A stretch of DNA of 64,000 nt. It comes from Pycnococcus provasolii (lineage: Eukaryota > Chlorophyta > Pseudoscourfieldiophyceae > Pseudoscourfieldiales > Pycnococcaceae). A model generated the notes under the pieces. It saw only the letters and a list, made by a program, of their open reading frames with translations, was not told where the DNA came from and searched no databases. A program made the translations under genes and the position numbers. Each line of letters opens with the position of its first letter. The stretch's first letter is position 1. This document shows, in pieces, positions 46,208 to 55,815 of the stretch. Where the stretch lies: NCBI GenBank assembly GCA_938743325.2, contig OW568870.1:248001-312000 (forward strand). The letters are read 5' to 3'.

Positions 46208-48643
46208 TCAACCGGCATTCGCGCGGGTCAGCAGGCGTTCGCGCGCCTCGTAGAACGCCAAGATGTCCTGGTCAGCCTGAGCATTGCCAGTCAAAAGCGG
46301 CGCCGCACGGGCGCGCGCCGTCGGCGACGCCACTTGAGCGAGCGACGGACCCTGCCGCGGCGGTGTGAGCTGCGGCACCACAACGGGCGGCGCGGCTCCC
46401 CAAGCCTGTCGCGGCGCCGCAACTCCGGGATGAGGAGGTGTCGACCCGCCCGATGCCGTTGGTGCGCCCGATGCCGCTGAGCCGCCGACAACCGCGCCAC
46501 GCACGCCGCCGTGAGCCTGCTGCCTCAGCATGACTGTCAGCCATGCCTCGAAGTCTCCCGTGAGCTTCTTGCGGCTCTGCTCAAGCATCACCGTGAGGCG
46601 CTCGATATCCGCCTTGAGCTCTCGCAGCGTGGCAAACTTCGCCTTGTACTGCGCCTTCTCCGCGTCAATCTCCTTGCGCGCGCGCGTCACCTCCTGCTCC
46701 TCCTGCTCCTCCTCGCCGCCCATCGCGCCGCGCACACTCCTCTGCACGCGGCTTTGCTCGACCATAGCCTTCAGCTGTTCGATCTTTCGCTTGTGTTCGT
46801 TCACCGATTCGCCGATGGCCTTCGCCTGCCTGTACTTCTCCTTGAGCATTGCCTTGTTCTCCTCAATCGCCTCATTCTTTCGGTATGACTTACGAAATAG
46901 CTCGAATGCGCTCGCGCGGTCCGCAAGGATGTCGGTGTTTGCGAGAATGTCGCCACCACCGCCGCCTGCGGCTGAGGATGTCGACGACCCGGCGGGCGAG
47001 TGCGGTGTCAGAGAGCCATTGCTCGCCGAGGGGGGTCCCGAGGGCAGCAGCGGTCCTTCGCCGCTGCGCCGAAGTGCCGCCGCACCACCACCACCGCCGC
47101 CGCCGCCACCACCACCACCTCCACCACCCTTATTCCGCATCATGCCAACAAGGATGTTGATTTCGTTGTCGCGCTGCTGCACCTGAAGCCGTAGCTTGCG
47201 TACCTCCTCCTTCATTCCCTCCAGCGCCGACGCATCCTCCTCGCTCATCACCACGCGGCCTTTTCGGCCACCGCCACCACCCTCGCGGGCAATCTGCCTG
47301 AGACTGCTCATCGCAGCGCGGATGTGCTCCATGGTACCCACCGCCAAGTCCGGCCTGCTTTCTTCGTCTTCGTCGTCCACCCAGCGGAGCATGTTGTCTT
47401 TCATGCGAGCAATTTCGTCCTCCGTGAGAGGCCCGCGCTCATCCCCCTCGCCGCGTAGCATGCGGATCTCCTCCTTGAGGTCGCGAATCTCCTGCTTCAG
47501 GCGCTTGATCACCAGGGTCGGGTCGAGGTCCTCGTTCACCATGACGACGTTGCTGACCATCGCGACACGCTGAGCGAAACGGCACGTGGAGATGGACTCG
47601 TCGATGTTCCCATCCTCGCAGCTCACGTTGGCAACCATGACGGTTCTGCAGTTTCCGCCCAGGCTATCGCGCAGGCACATCGTCAGCATCGAGTTACGGT
47701 ACGGGATGTGAGGCCTGCTCACGCCCATGGAGCGCTCCTGCAGCGCGACGATCACCTGCTCTAGGTAGTGCAAGCTGACGTTGATGTACTTCGCCTCCTG
47801 CATGAGCGTTCCCGTGACGCCCGTCTTGTTGACGCGCTCGCTACCCGCGAGGTCGACGAGGTTAAACTTCGAGCGCCTCACGGTGTCCGACCCGTGCTTG
47901 CGTGCCTCGACGTGTATGGTGAAGATGCAGTGGCTACGGCTGGATGCGAGGTTCATCGGCGTCTCGGCGATCGTCCTGTTCGTGTCGCCAAGGAACAGCA
48001 GGTTGAGCGCCTCCTCCTCGTTCGTCGCGCGGTGTATGCCCAGGTTGCGCATGTGCAGCGCGCCCGCCTCATCCTCCTGCACGGACACCTTGGGCAGGTC
48101 CTCTATTCTCTTCACCTCGTGCTCCGGGTCGAGCAGGTCGTATCCGTAGTCTTGGTAAATCTCCAGATAGCTGACGCCCACCGTATAGCTCGTGTCACTT
48201 CGCTTTCCCATTTCCTCGAAGAGCACACTCAGCGCTCGCGGTATGATACCTCTGTCGACATACCTCTCTGCACCTCCGGTGATGGTGAACGTCTTACCGC
48301 TTCCCGTCTGTCCGTACGCGAACACCGTCCCGTTGATTCCCTCGAGCGCACCTTGCACGGCCGGCCTCGCGACGCGCTCAAACACCTCGTCCTGCTTCGC
48401 CTCTGGTGGTAGGATTCCGTTGAATCTGAACTCGTACGTTTCGCGTTGGTTGTTGACGTATCCTGCGAGCTCGTCGCGAGGTATGTGGTACGCGACTCGT
48501 GCGTCGCCTTGGTCCAGCGCGAACTTCGGCGACGTGCGTTTGCTCGGGCGCACACGCAGGAAGATGTTGATGTGCGACGCACCACCACCACCACCACCAC
48601 CACCCCCGGCGCCTGCCGCAGAGCCCGCGGCGGCCTCAGCCAT
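46208..48643 (-). CDS. KIF6: Kinesin-9 family motor, KIF6 type
   Basis: 811 residues from the Met at 48643, close to the ~814 of human KIF6. The N-terminal motor has P-loop GQTGSGKT (111-118), SSRSHCIFTIH (switch I) and LVDLAGSER (switch II). Agreement with KIF6 is near word-for-word in AYGQTGSGKTFTITGGAERY, EEALNLLFLGDTNR, IAETPMN and KYINVSLHYLEQVI, and continues outside the motor (RFAQRVAMVSN, QRDNEINILVGMM, LKEKYRQAKAIGESVNEH, DFEAWL), so orthology rather than family membership is supported. A Gly-rich insert sits in the stalk. Kinesin-9 motors act in cilia and flagella on axonemal microtubules. The upstream 69 codons are open but lack conservation. Confidence 0.92.
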   Translation of the reverse strand: MAEAAAGSAAGAGGGGGGGGGASHINIFLRVRPSKRTSPKFALDQGDARVAYHIPRDELAGYVNNQRETYEFRFNGILPPEAKQDEVFERVARPAVQGALEGINGTVFAYGQTGSGKTFTITGGAERYVDRGIIPRALSVLFEEMGKRSDTSYTVGVSYLEIYQDYGYDLLDPEHEVKRIEDLPKVSVQEDEAGALHMRNLGIHRATNEEEALNLLFLGDTNRTIAETPMNLASSRSHCIFTIHVEARKHGSDTVRRSKFNLVDLAGSERVNKTGVTGTLMQEAKYINVSLHYLEQVIVALQERSMGVSRPHIPYRNSMLTMCLRDSLGGNCRTVMVANVSCEDGNIDESISTCRFAQRVAMVSNVVMVNEDLDPTLVIKRLKQEIRDLKEEIRMLRGEGDERGPLTEDEIARMKDNMLRWVDDEDEESRPDLAVGTMEHIRAAMSSLRQIAREGGGGGRKGRVVMSEEDASALEGMKEEVRKLRLQVQQRDNEINILVGMMRNKGGGGGGGGGGGGGGGAAALRRSGEGPLLPSGPPSASNGSLTPHSPAGSSTSSAAGGGGGDILANTDILADRASAFELFRKSYRKNEAIEENKAMLKEKYRQAKAIGESVNEHKRKIEQLKAMVEQSRVQRSVRGAMGGEEEQEEQEVTRARKEIDAEKAQYKAKFATLRELKADIERLTVMLEQSRKKLTGDFEAWLTVMLRQQAHGGVRGAVVGGSAASGAPTASGGSTPPHPGVAAPRQAWGAAPPVVVPQLTPPRQGPSLAQVASPTARARAAPLLTGNAQADQDILAFYEARERLLTRANAG

Positions 48644-49248
48644 GTCAACAAACAAGAGGAGGGCGGATCCACCGGGTACCCAAAAAGGTTTGTTTAAAAA
48701 GGAGGCCGGACGCTGCCTGCTCCGAGGGCTAATAGAATACCTACGAGAAAGGCCGCGGACTGGCAAGTGGACCACAACTGGACTGGACTGGTGTGGCCCT
48801 GGGAATGATGTGCGGGAATCACGTTCGAACTTTCTTGAACCCGTACCCAACCAGACCAGGCCGCGGTGTTTTTCCCTCTAGCTAAGGTTATTACCGTAGG
48901 AAGACCGCTTGCGAGGACTTGCGAGTCCTCTTGCGAAATGCCAATAATGTGCAAAAAAAACACGTGACGGTGAACTTTCCTGACTGGGCCGACAGGCGAC
49001 GGCGACAGGCCCTCCTCCTTCAAGCCATTCAACTTTCAAGGCCTGTCCTTGAGGCCTGGAAGCTCAATCAACGTGGTCAAGAGCTCCCAAGGCCTCTCTC
49101 TCTACGATAGCTAGCTACGATAATTTCCCCACCTGTGACGGGTGGGAGGCCAAGGAGGAGCACACGCACGTTGAATTCAGCACAGGTCTCGTTGAAGCTC
49201 ATTAATGGCTCGGGGAGAACCTCGCGGGACTGTGTCTCGGGATCCCAG
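48644..49248. other. Intergenic region, 605 nt
   Basis: 5' flank of the kinesin gene up to the outer repeat of the DIRS/PAT-like element. No gene or ordered repeat recognised. Confidence 0.5.
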
Positions 49249-49277
49249 ACGTGCCTCCTGACCGGCACTGTTGGCGG
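49249..49277. repeat. Split direct repeat B2
   Basis: 29 nt, ACGTGCCTCCTGACCGGCAC at its start, identical to 49511-49539. Confidence 0.95.
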
Positions 49278-49430
49278 CTTAAACTGTGCTTTGAGTTACA
49301 AGAATGAAAAAAGTTGGAAAAAGTCGAATTCTTGTAGCGAGAAAAGGGAAAAAACTGTTTAGGTCCAGAACGACAAAGCAAACAAAAGTCGGTCAGGAGG
49401 CAAAATTGGGTGGGAGCGAAAGAGGGTGGG

Positions 49431-49539
49431 AGTCGAACGACAAAGCAATGGTAGGGCGAAGCCCTAGCAGGATAGGTGCCGGCAGGCACCAGGGTTACCA
49501 AGAAACCCTAACGTGCCTCCTGACCGGCACTGTTGGCGG
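49431..49539. repeat. Central repeat junction A2/B1
   Basis: A2 is 49431-49514 (identical to 51273-51356) and B1 is 49511-49539 (identical to 49249-49277). They share the ACGT at 49511-49514, as expected if the element passed through a circle closed at that point. Confidence 0.93.
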
Positions 49540-49629
49540 TCTGGTTGGAGAGAGCCACGTAGAGCGGGGCTGAGTCAGGAGCCCGCAGAAGGTGGCCAAA
49601 AAAGAGATGAGCGTGAGGATCGGCGGGCA

Positions 49630-51249
49630 TCAGAGGATCGAGATAGACCTGAATGGCTTCCAGGCTGAGCCAGATGCCCCAGCGCATGATGCGTGGAAGG
49701 GACACGCCAATTGCGAGTGCAGAGCTGGCGGCACCCTGGCGGATGGATTTCTTGGTCCAGCGGCCGAACGGAGAAGGGCGGTGCGGCAGGCGGGGCAGCA
49801 CGTTGGTGAGAGCAGCGTCCATGAGGCGTGCGGGTAGAACGGATTCGCGGACGCCGTGTTCGACGACGGGCACGAGGGTATCGTTGGGAAGGCGGAAGAG
49901 CTGAGCAGGCGGCGAGTAGCCGCGATCGGCCCAGGCAGCAGCGGATCGCGTAAAGAAGAGGCGCAGCAGATCGTGCGGTGCGCGTCCGGCAGAATTAGCG
50001 GGCCAGGGTGGTGGTGGAAAGCCTGAAGGGCGAATTCGACGGCGAACGCTTCTTTGACGCCGATGTGAGACGAGCGGAGAGCGGCGCCGAAGTGTCCGTG
50101 TGCAGTGAAGCGGTGGGAGCCGATTTGAAGGACTGCACCCCAGCCGTAATCCGACGCGTCCGTGTAGAGGGTAGCAGTAGTCGGAGAGGGCCAGAGTGGG
50201 GCGGTAGCTGACGGCGAGGCACGGTCGAGGTGGCGCCACCAGGTGATGTCGGAGATAGCTGCGGTGGTGAGGCGAACGTCGCGGTTGAAGTGAGCGACGC
50301 CGCGCAGGGCGTCGAAGGAAGTGCGCGTGAACAGCTGGGCAGCGGTCACGGCGGCAGAGGTGCTGATGCACGTGCCGAGGAATGAGGCGAGATGCGCTGC
50401 AGACGCCAGGATGTCGTATCTGCCGCGGGCGACGTGGGAGGCGGCGGCGATGTGGTCAGAAATCGTGTCCAGGTCAGGCTGAGGAGCGGAAAGAGCGTCC
50501 AGGGCGGCGGCCAGTTCGTAAGAAATCGTGTAGAGATGCTTGGCCTCCTGGCGCTCTCGCGCGGCGTCAGAGCGCGCGAATTTCCCCGCTTCGTGAGGTG
50601 GCAACTCACTGACGAAGGTTACGTTTGCGTTATACGCTTCGTCGGTGACGAAGGAAGTGGCACCGCCTTGGACAGCGGGAAACGGTGGCGCTTGCTGATT
50701 AGGATCGGGTGGCGGCGGAAGGAACGGCTGAGGGAGCGGCGGATTAGGATTAGGTGGAGGGGGAGGTGGAGCAGTGCGGTCGACAAGGTCGGGATGAGCA
50801 GCGAGTGCAGCGTCACGAGATGGAAATGAAGTGAGCTGAATATGAGGCGGAAGAGGGTCAGCCGGGGCAACGTTGAAGTGTTGCCGGAGGGCTGCTTCGC
50901 TAAGGAAGAGGAGCCTGCTGGTTTCGTCAAAGGCGAGATGAGGCGGCGGCTGTTGAGGTGCCGGGGCCTGATTGAGCAGGTTGAGCTGTGCTTGAAGAGC
51001 AGCAAGCTGTTGATGCACGGCACCAAGGTCGGGAGGAGCTGCAGCAGCAGCAGCGGCAGCAGCAGCAGCGGCAGCACCAGGGTTGTTAAGGCCGGGTTGA
51101 GAATTGGGCGCGCCGGGAACCGGCGCGGACGGAGGCCCACTGCGATTGCCGCGGACCATGCGATGTCGGAGCGACACGCGAAGCTGAAAGCGTAGAGGGA
51201 GGAGCTGAGAGCAGGGGTGAGTAGGAGCACAGAGAACGCGTACGTGCAA
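49630..51249 (-). mobile_element. Internal coding region of the DIRS/PAT-like element
   Basis: A long open region. The N-terminal part is Ala- and Pro-rich with a short coiled coil (HQQLAALQAQLNLLNQ) and a helical gag-like segment (YNANVTFVSELPPHEAGKFA). The C-terminal part holds an RNase H-like domain of DIRS style (TATLYTDASDYGWGAVLQIG, HIGVKEAFAVEFAL). The polymerase core and recombinase are not recognised here, in keeping with a reduced copy. Confidence 0.7.
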
Positions 51250-51272
51250 GACGACGCGGCGGCGATGTCGTT

Positions 51273-51356
51273 AGTCGAACGACAAAGCAATGGTAGGGCG
51301 AAGCCCTAGCAGGATAGGTGCCGGCAGGCACCAGGGTTACCAAGAAACCCTAACGT
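51273..51356. repeat. Split direct repeat A1
   Basis: 84 nt identical to 49431-49514, from AGTCGAACGACAAAG to AAACCCTAACGT. This is the outer end of the element before its coding region. Confidence 0.95.
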
Positions 51357-51889
51357 TTCAAGATTTCGTTTCTTTCTCACGTGAACTCCAGCTTTGCTTT
51401 GCAAGCTCACCTTTTTGAAAGAAGACCATTCCCTGTCAAGGCGACGTCGCGACGAGCTTCCCCCCACCTGGAGCCTGGAGGTCACCTAATAAGGGGTGGA
51501 GGTGGGGCTCCTTCGCTTCCCTGTTCTCCTTGCCCCAAAAATGGAAGGGAAAAAAATTAAAAAACCCAGGCAGGCAGGAGAGGAGGGCGAATTGAAAGGT
51601 GCGAGGTGAAATCCCGTCTTTAATTTCATAAATAAACTTTAAAGTTAGACATTTTTACAATTGGAACTTCATTATTGGCGCCACGTCAGGTTTTAGAACC
51701 AAAAGCCCGCAAATTCACCACAGAGGTCAGGGGGAAAAATCTTCCAAAACGCGTCTTGTATCGTATAGTGTGTCACGTCCCTTCCCTTCCCCGGTTCCCC
51801 CCGCCTTATTTTCTTGTCGACCACCTGGATGATTCCCATCAGTCAGAAGCACCTCCATTACGCTCCTTCGTTCATCCACGTCTTCAGGG
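51357..51889. other. Intergenic region upstream of the tryptophanase gene
   Basis: 533 nt from the outer end of the DIRS/PAT-like element to the first possible start of the tryptophanase gene; the promoter of that gene should be here. The part 51500-51660 is A-rich. No further gene seen. Confidence 0.5.
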
Positions 51890-53578
51890 ATGCTTGCTCA
51901 CTCTCCGTCTCGGCTCCACCAGTCTCATCCTCCTCGGCTTGCTCCTCCTCAGGCTCAGGCTCGTGCTCGTGCACCATCTTCCCCGTGTGGGGGTGGTGGT
52001 CGTCATCTTCGTCATACCTTTCATCATAAGAAGAATGGGAACTGCTGGTCATCTTCTTCGCGTTCGCGTTCGCGTTCGCGGATATTGCGATTATGCGCAA
52101 GCACGCAAAGTAGCAGCAGCAGCATGGATAGCTCCGTCCCTGTACCTGTTGACGCAGAGTTGCAGCAACAGCGGCAACGCGACTCGCTGCTCGCCCTCGA
52201 GGACGAGAACGGCGAACCCATCTACGCCACTGTCATCGAGCCGTTTCGCATCAAAACGGTCGAGCCGCTGTACACCTACACACGCAAACAAAGAAAAGAG
52301 TTCCTACGCGACGCAGACTACAACCTCTTCAAACTGTCCAGCGAAAACGTCACGCTCGACTTTCTCACAGACTCAGGAACGGGCGCCATGTCCGCGAACC
52401 AGTGGGGTGCCATGATGATTGGCGACGAAAGCTACGCAGGAAGTCCGAGCTTCGTGCGTTTCGAACAAGCTGTGAAACATCTCTTCCCGTTCAAGCACGT
52501 GCTTCCCACACACCAAGGGCGGGCGGCGGAGAAAGTGCTGTTCAGCGCGCTGGGAGGAAAAGGACGCGTCGTTCCGAACAACACGCACTTCGACACCACG
52601 AGGGCGCACGTCGAGGCAAGCGGCGCGCAGGCTCTCGACCTCATCGTCACGTTCGAAAGCACCTCGCAGAAGCACCCTTTCAAGGGAAACATGGACGTCG
52701 ACGCGCTGCGCAGCCTGCTCGAGGGACCGCGTGGCAAGGACGTTCCGTGCGTGATGCTCACAGTCACCAACAACTCCGCGGGTGGACAGCCAGTGAGCCT
52801 CGAGAATATGAAGCTGGTGAGCGAGCTGGCGCACGCGCACGGCAAGCCGCTCATCATGGATGCGTGCAGATTCGCGGAGAACGCCTTCTTCATCCAGCGC
52901 CGCGAGCCAGGACAGCGCGACCGATCCATTGAAGATATCGTGCGTGACATGGCGTCGCTGTGCGACGGCATGACGATGAGCGCAAAAAAAGATGGTTTGG
53001 CAAACATTGGCGGCTGGCTCGCCATAAACGACGACAAGCTAGCGGCGAGCTGTCGCGAACAGCTCATCCTCACGGAGGGGTATACTACCTACGGAGGACT
53101 CGCCGGTCGAGATCTTGATGCGATCGCCGTCGGGCTTGAGGAGGTTGTTCAGGAGCCTTATCTCGAGTACCGCATACGCACCATCGACTACTTTGGAAAG
53201 GCGCTCATCGCCAGGGGAATCCCGTGCGTCGAGCCGCTCGGGGGGCATGCCATCTACCTCGACGCGTCGCGCATGCTCCCGTCAATGCCACGCGAACAGC
53301 TGCCAGGTCACAGCGTGGCATGTGCCCTGTACGTCGAGGGTGGCATCCGAGCATGCGAAATTGGCACGCTGATGTTTGGTGGAGCGGCAAAAAACGAGCT
53401 CGTTCGCATGGCCATTCCACGACGCATGTACACTCAGAGCCACGTCGACTACGCCATCGAGGTGTGCGAACGTGTCGCGGCGCTCGCACGTCGTGGGTCG
53501 CTACCTGGGTATAAAATCGTCGAGCAGCCACCGAGCTTGCGTCACTTCAGTGCCAAACTTCGTCCCTTTACTCTATAG
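51890..53578 (+). CDS. tnaA: Tryptophanase (beta-eliminating lyase)
   Basis: The enzyme core starts at Met 52124 (484 residues; bacterial TnaA 471). An in-frame ATG at 51890 adds 78 residues rich in Arg, Ser and His (RSRSRSRILRLCAS) that could be an organelle-targeting peptide. Core motifs: FLTDSGTGAMSANQWGAMM, PTHQGRAAEKV, TNNSAGGQPVSLENMK, DACRFAENAFF, MSAKKDGLANIGG with PLP lysine 289 (counting from 52124), and GGLAGRDLDAIAVGL. Tyrosine phenol-lyase has an Arg in VRSMERG for its substrate; here the site reads IRACEIG as in TnaA (IRAVEIG), so L-tryptophan is favoured, giving indole, pyruvate and ammonia. Eukaryotic cases are sparse, so bacterial origin is plausible. Confidence 0.87.
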   Translation: MLAHSPSRLHQSHPPRLAPPQAQARARAPSSPCGGGGRHLRHTFHHKKNGNCWSSSSRSRSRSRILRLCASTQSSSSSMDSSVPVPVDAELQQQRQRDSLLALEDENGEPIYATVIEPFRIKTVEPLYTYTRKQRKEFLRDADYNLFKLSSENVTLDFLTDSGTGAMSANQWGAMMIGDESYAGSPSFVRFEQAVKHLFPFKHVLPTHQGRAAEKVLFSALGGKGRVVPNNTHFDTTRAHVEASGAQALDLIVTFESTSQKHPFKGNMDVDALRSLLEGPRGKDVPCVMLTVTNNSAGGQPVSLENMKLVSELAHAHGKPLIMDACRFAENAFFIQRREPGQRDRSIEDIVRDMASLCDGMTMSAKKDGLANIGGWLAINDDKLAASCREQLILTEGYTTYGGLAGRDLDAIAVGLEEVVQEPYLEYRIRTIDYFGKALIARGIPCVEPLGGHAIYLDASRMLPSMPREQLPGHSVACALYVEGGIRACEIGTLMFGGAAKNELVRMAIPRRMYTQSHVDYAIEVCERVAALARRGSLPGYKIVEQPPSLRHFSAKLRPFTL

Positions 53579-53754
53579 ACCAAAGGAGATGGTGGCGCAC
53601 ATAGTCATATTATGTAGTGGGTAGATCGAGAACAGGAAAGATGGAGTTGTGCCGGTGATACAGAAGATTTTATTTTTTCTCTCCTCTTTTTCATTATTCA
53701 CCCGAACCCAGTACCCGCCTTTTCTGCTTTCTGCATTCTGCTACCCCCCCTTCT

Positions 53755-55440
53755 TCACCTGCCTGCTGTGAGCGCTGCCGCACCCACCTGTCCCCACGAC
53801 GTGCATCGCCACCATTCCTCCGAGTGGCACTTCGTAACACCCTCCATAGCTGGGTAGTACGAGATGAATGTATAGCACATTTCCTCACGGGCACTGAGAC
53901 CACCGCGCGTGTATTCCGTACGTCCCGTGGTGTCGAACAGGCATACCGTTTCCAGCGTGTCTGTTTCTCCGCGTACTGTGATCGTCTCGTTGAGCGTGAC
54001 GAATGGCTGGCGCGCAAAGTCGAATGCAAAATCCGAGAGGCGTCCCACCTCATCTTTCCGTCCTGTAACCCGATTCTCGCGCAGCACACGCGTCATGATG
54101 CGCCGCCCAGTCAGATGCATATGTAGCCAGTACCCTGTGATGAAGATCTGAGGCAGGCGGGCCATGCACATCTCGGGGCACACGTCATCGACGAGGTAGC
54201 GCGGCTGTCCCGGCGGCAACGAAAGTTCGCTCATTGGAACGCCGACGCGCATCATACCCTGGTCGTGCTGTCGCAGCTTTGGCGTGTAGTGAATGCGAAG
54301 ACCCGTCGTGTCCGTCTCACCAGATACGCGTCCCTCCGGATTGTCCCAGTGCAAAATCATGAGTCCCACCTTGCTGTGAGGCACGCCACGGCCGAACGGA
54401 TGTCCGGTGGCTGGATGCAGGCAGTGTCCGTCGCCGCCGATCGCCCATCCGGTTAGGATACGCTGGCAGCTTTCTGTGGCACGTACGCTGTCGTCCACCG
54501 CCGCCGGGCCACCTGAACTGGCGACGTTTCCCAGTGTGCCGACGATACCTGCACCTTGTCGGAACCCAAGTTGGCTGAGCAGATTCGACGCACCACGCAT
54601 CGTCTGTCCCGTGAGGTCCGCAAGCACACCGGCGCCGTCGTTTGTCGTCGCTGACTGCTGCTGATCGTCGCTCGTCGACGTCGACGAAGACACGCCTTCG
54701 TCGGTAAGGTCCTTGTACACCTCGAATGCCTTTCCACCGTTGACATCCACCGGTCGGTCGCACATGTAGAAGAGAAAGTGGTGCGCGGAGATGACGTTGT
54801 CTACGACAGGCTCGAAGTACACGGCGTGGTACTTCTGATCGTCGGGAAGTTCGAAGAATTTGGCGATGTACGTCGTTCGTTTATCTGGAATTTTCTCCTC
54901 CGCATTCATGCGTACTTCGAGCGTTCGCGTTTCCGGTTCCTCCGCCGCAGCGCAGTCCATCTTCTTTGGGCACATCGACTGGTCGATAGTCGTTCCCGGC
55001 GCATCCTTGATGCCCGGGTGACCTTTTGCGGGAAGCAGCTGCGTTGGTTTTTCAACAGTCCACTGGCACGATGGATCGCCAAGTTCCTGTCCATTCGTCA
55101 ACCCGTCGCCGTCGGAGTCGAGCGCGCACACCGCGGGCCACGACATGCCCGCCTTGGCGAAATCCATTCCGAACGGATTGAGTTGACCTCCTCCCGATGA
55201 CGCGACGTGTCCCACCCCAGGCCAACTTCGTCCTGGTTCGCACGGCGAGGGAACCTGTTCGCCGTTCGGGATGCGCTGCGCGTAGAACGGGCGCGCTGAG
55301 ACCACATCATCATCACGACAACAACAACTAATCAGGAGCATCACCAGCATCACCAGCATGCGCGATGACGAAATCATCGTCATCACCACGGGTTTGGTGA
55401 TTGCGATTTGCGGCGCCATGAAAATCGCTACGGAAATCAT
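53755..55440 (-). CDS. Copper type II ascorbate-dependent monooxygenase with temptin-like N-terminal domain
   Basis: 561 residues from ATG 55440. A signal sequence (MLVMLVMLLISCCC) is followed by a Cys-containing domain (GGGQLNPFGMDFAKAGMSWP, CALDSDGDGLTNGQELGDP) of the temptin type. The rest is the dopamine beta-monooxygenase/PHM fold: ISAHHFLFYMC supplies the paired His of CuH, LMILHWDNP the third, YWLHMHLTGR the His-x-His of CuM, and REEMCYTFISYYP the Met ligand. All copper ligands appear present, so it should be an active secreted or lumenal hydroxylase; substrate unknown. A ~130-residue insert lies between the two Cu-site halves. It converges on the tryptophanase gene and precedes no co-directional partner closely. 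Confidence 0.85.
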   Translation of the reverse strand: MISVAIFMAPQIAITKPVVMTMISSSRMLVMLVMLLISCCCRDDDVVSARPFYAQRIPNGEQVPSPCEPGRSWPGVGHVASSGGGQLNPFGMDFAKAGMSWPAVCALDSDGDGLTNGQELGDPSCQWTVEKPTQLLPAKGHPGIKDAPGTTIDQSMCPKKMDCAAAEEPETRTLEVRMNAEEKIPDKRTTYIAKFFELPDDQKYHAVYFEPVVDNVISAHHFLFYMCDRPVDVNGGKAFEVYKDLTDEGVSSSTSTSDDQQQSATTNDGAGVLADLTGQTMRGASNLLSQLGFRQGAGIVGTLGNVASSGGPAAVDDSVRATESCQRILTGWAIGGDGHCLHPATGHPFGRGVPHSKVGLMILHWDNPEGRVSGETDTTGLRIHYTPKLRQHDQGMMRVGVPMSELSLPPGQPRYLVDDVCPEMCMARLPQIFITGYWLHMHLTGRRIMTRVLRENRVTGRKDEVGRLSDFAFDFARQPFVTLNETITVRGETDTLETVCLFDTTGRTEYTRGGLSAREEMCYTFISYYPAMEGVTKCHSEEWWRCTSWGQVGAAALTAGR

Positions 55441-55815
55441 CGGACGGATTTCCTTTCCGAATTCCGAAACGAGGCAGAGGCAGAGGGAGAGGCAGAGGCA
55501 GAGGGGGGTCCAACCAAGGGTCCAAAAGCACGGAGGAGGAAACAGGGTCCACCGGGAATTGGGTTCTAACCTAGTACTACTCTATCATAGTACCGTACCG
55601 TACAATTTCCCCCCTCAAATAATCTTCGATCGGGTCGAGAGAACCTAACCTTAAGCCTTAGAAAAAGGACAGACTCGAATAATCGGGGGTTACGGTTTTC
55701 GGGTTTGGCCCTGTTTGGCCACTGGGGAGGTCCACTGGGGATGTTGTCAGTGGAAAGGTTTTATTCAAGTCAATTACATAAATCACTCAGTCAGAGTCAT
55801 GAGTCAGTCAGTCAG
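55441..55815. other. Intergenic region, 375 nt
   Basis: 5' flank of the monooxygenase gene and 3' flank of GCN5, both minus strand. A GCAGAG/GGCAGA tandem (55475-55505) and a GTCA tandem (55790-55825, reaching the GCN5 3' end) are visible. No gene. Confidence 0.5.

Larger units (their letters stand above)
49249..51356 (-). mobile_element. Small DIRS/PAT-like retroelement with split direct repeats
   Basis: Read on the minus strand: A1 (51356-51273, 84 nt), internal coding region (51249-49630), B1 (49539-49511, 29 nt), A2 (49514-49431), spacer, B2 (49277-49249). A1 and A2 are identical, as are B1 and B2, and B1 and A2 overlap by ACGT. The order A1-ORF-B1A2-B2 is the split-direct-repeat layout of PAT/Kangaroo-type tyrosine-recombinase retroelements. 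Parts recognised inside: gag-like region and RNase H-like domain. The element looks internally reduced and non-autonomous. Identical repeats suggest a young insertion. Confidence 0.8.

Noticed and set aside
51890-53578. Tyrosine phenol-lyase instead of tryptophanase
   Set aside because: The Arg that tyrosine phenol-lyase uses (RSMERG) is replaced here by the Ile form (RACEIG) found in tryptophanase.
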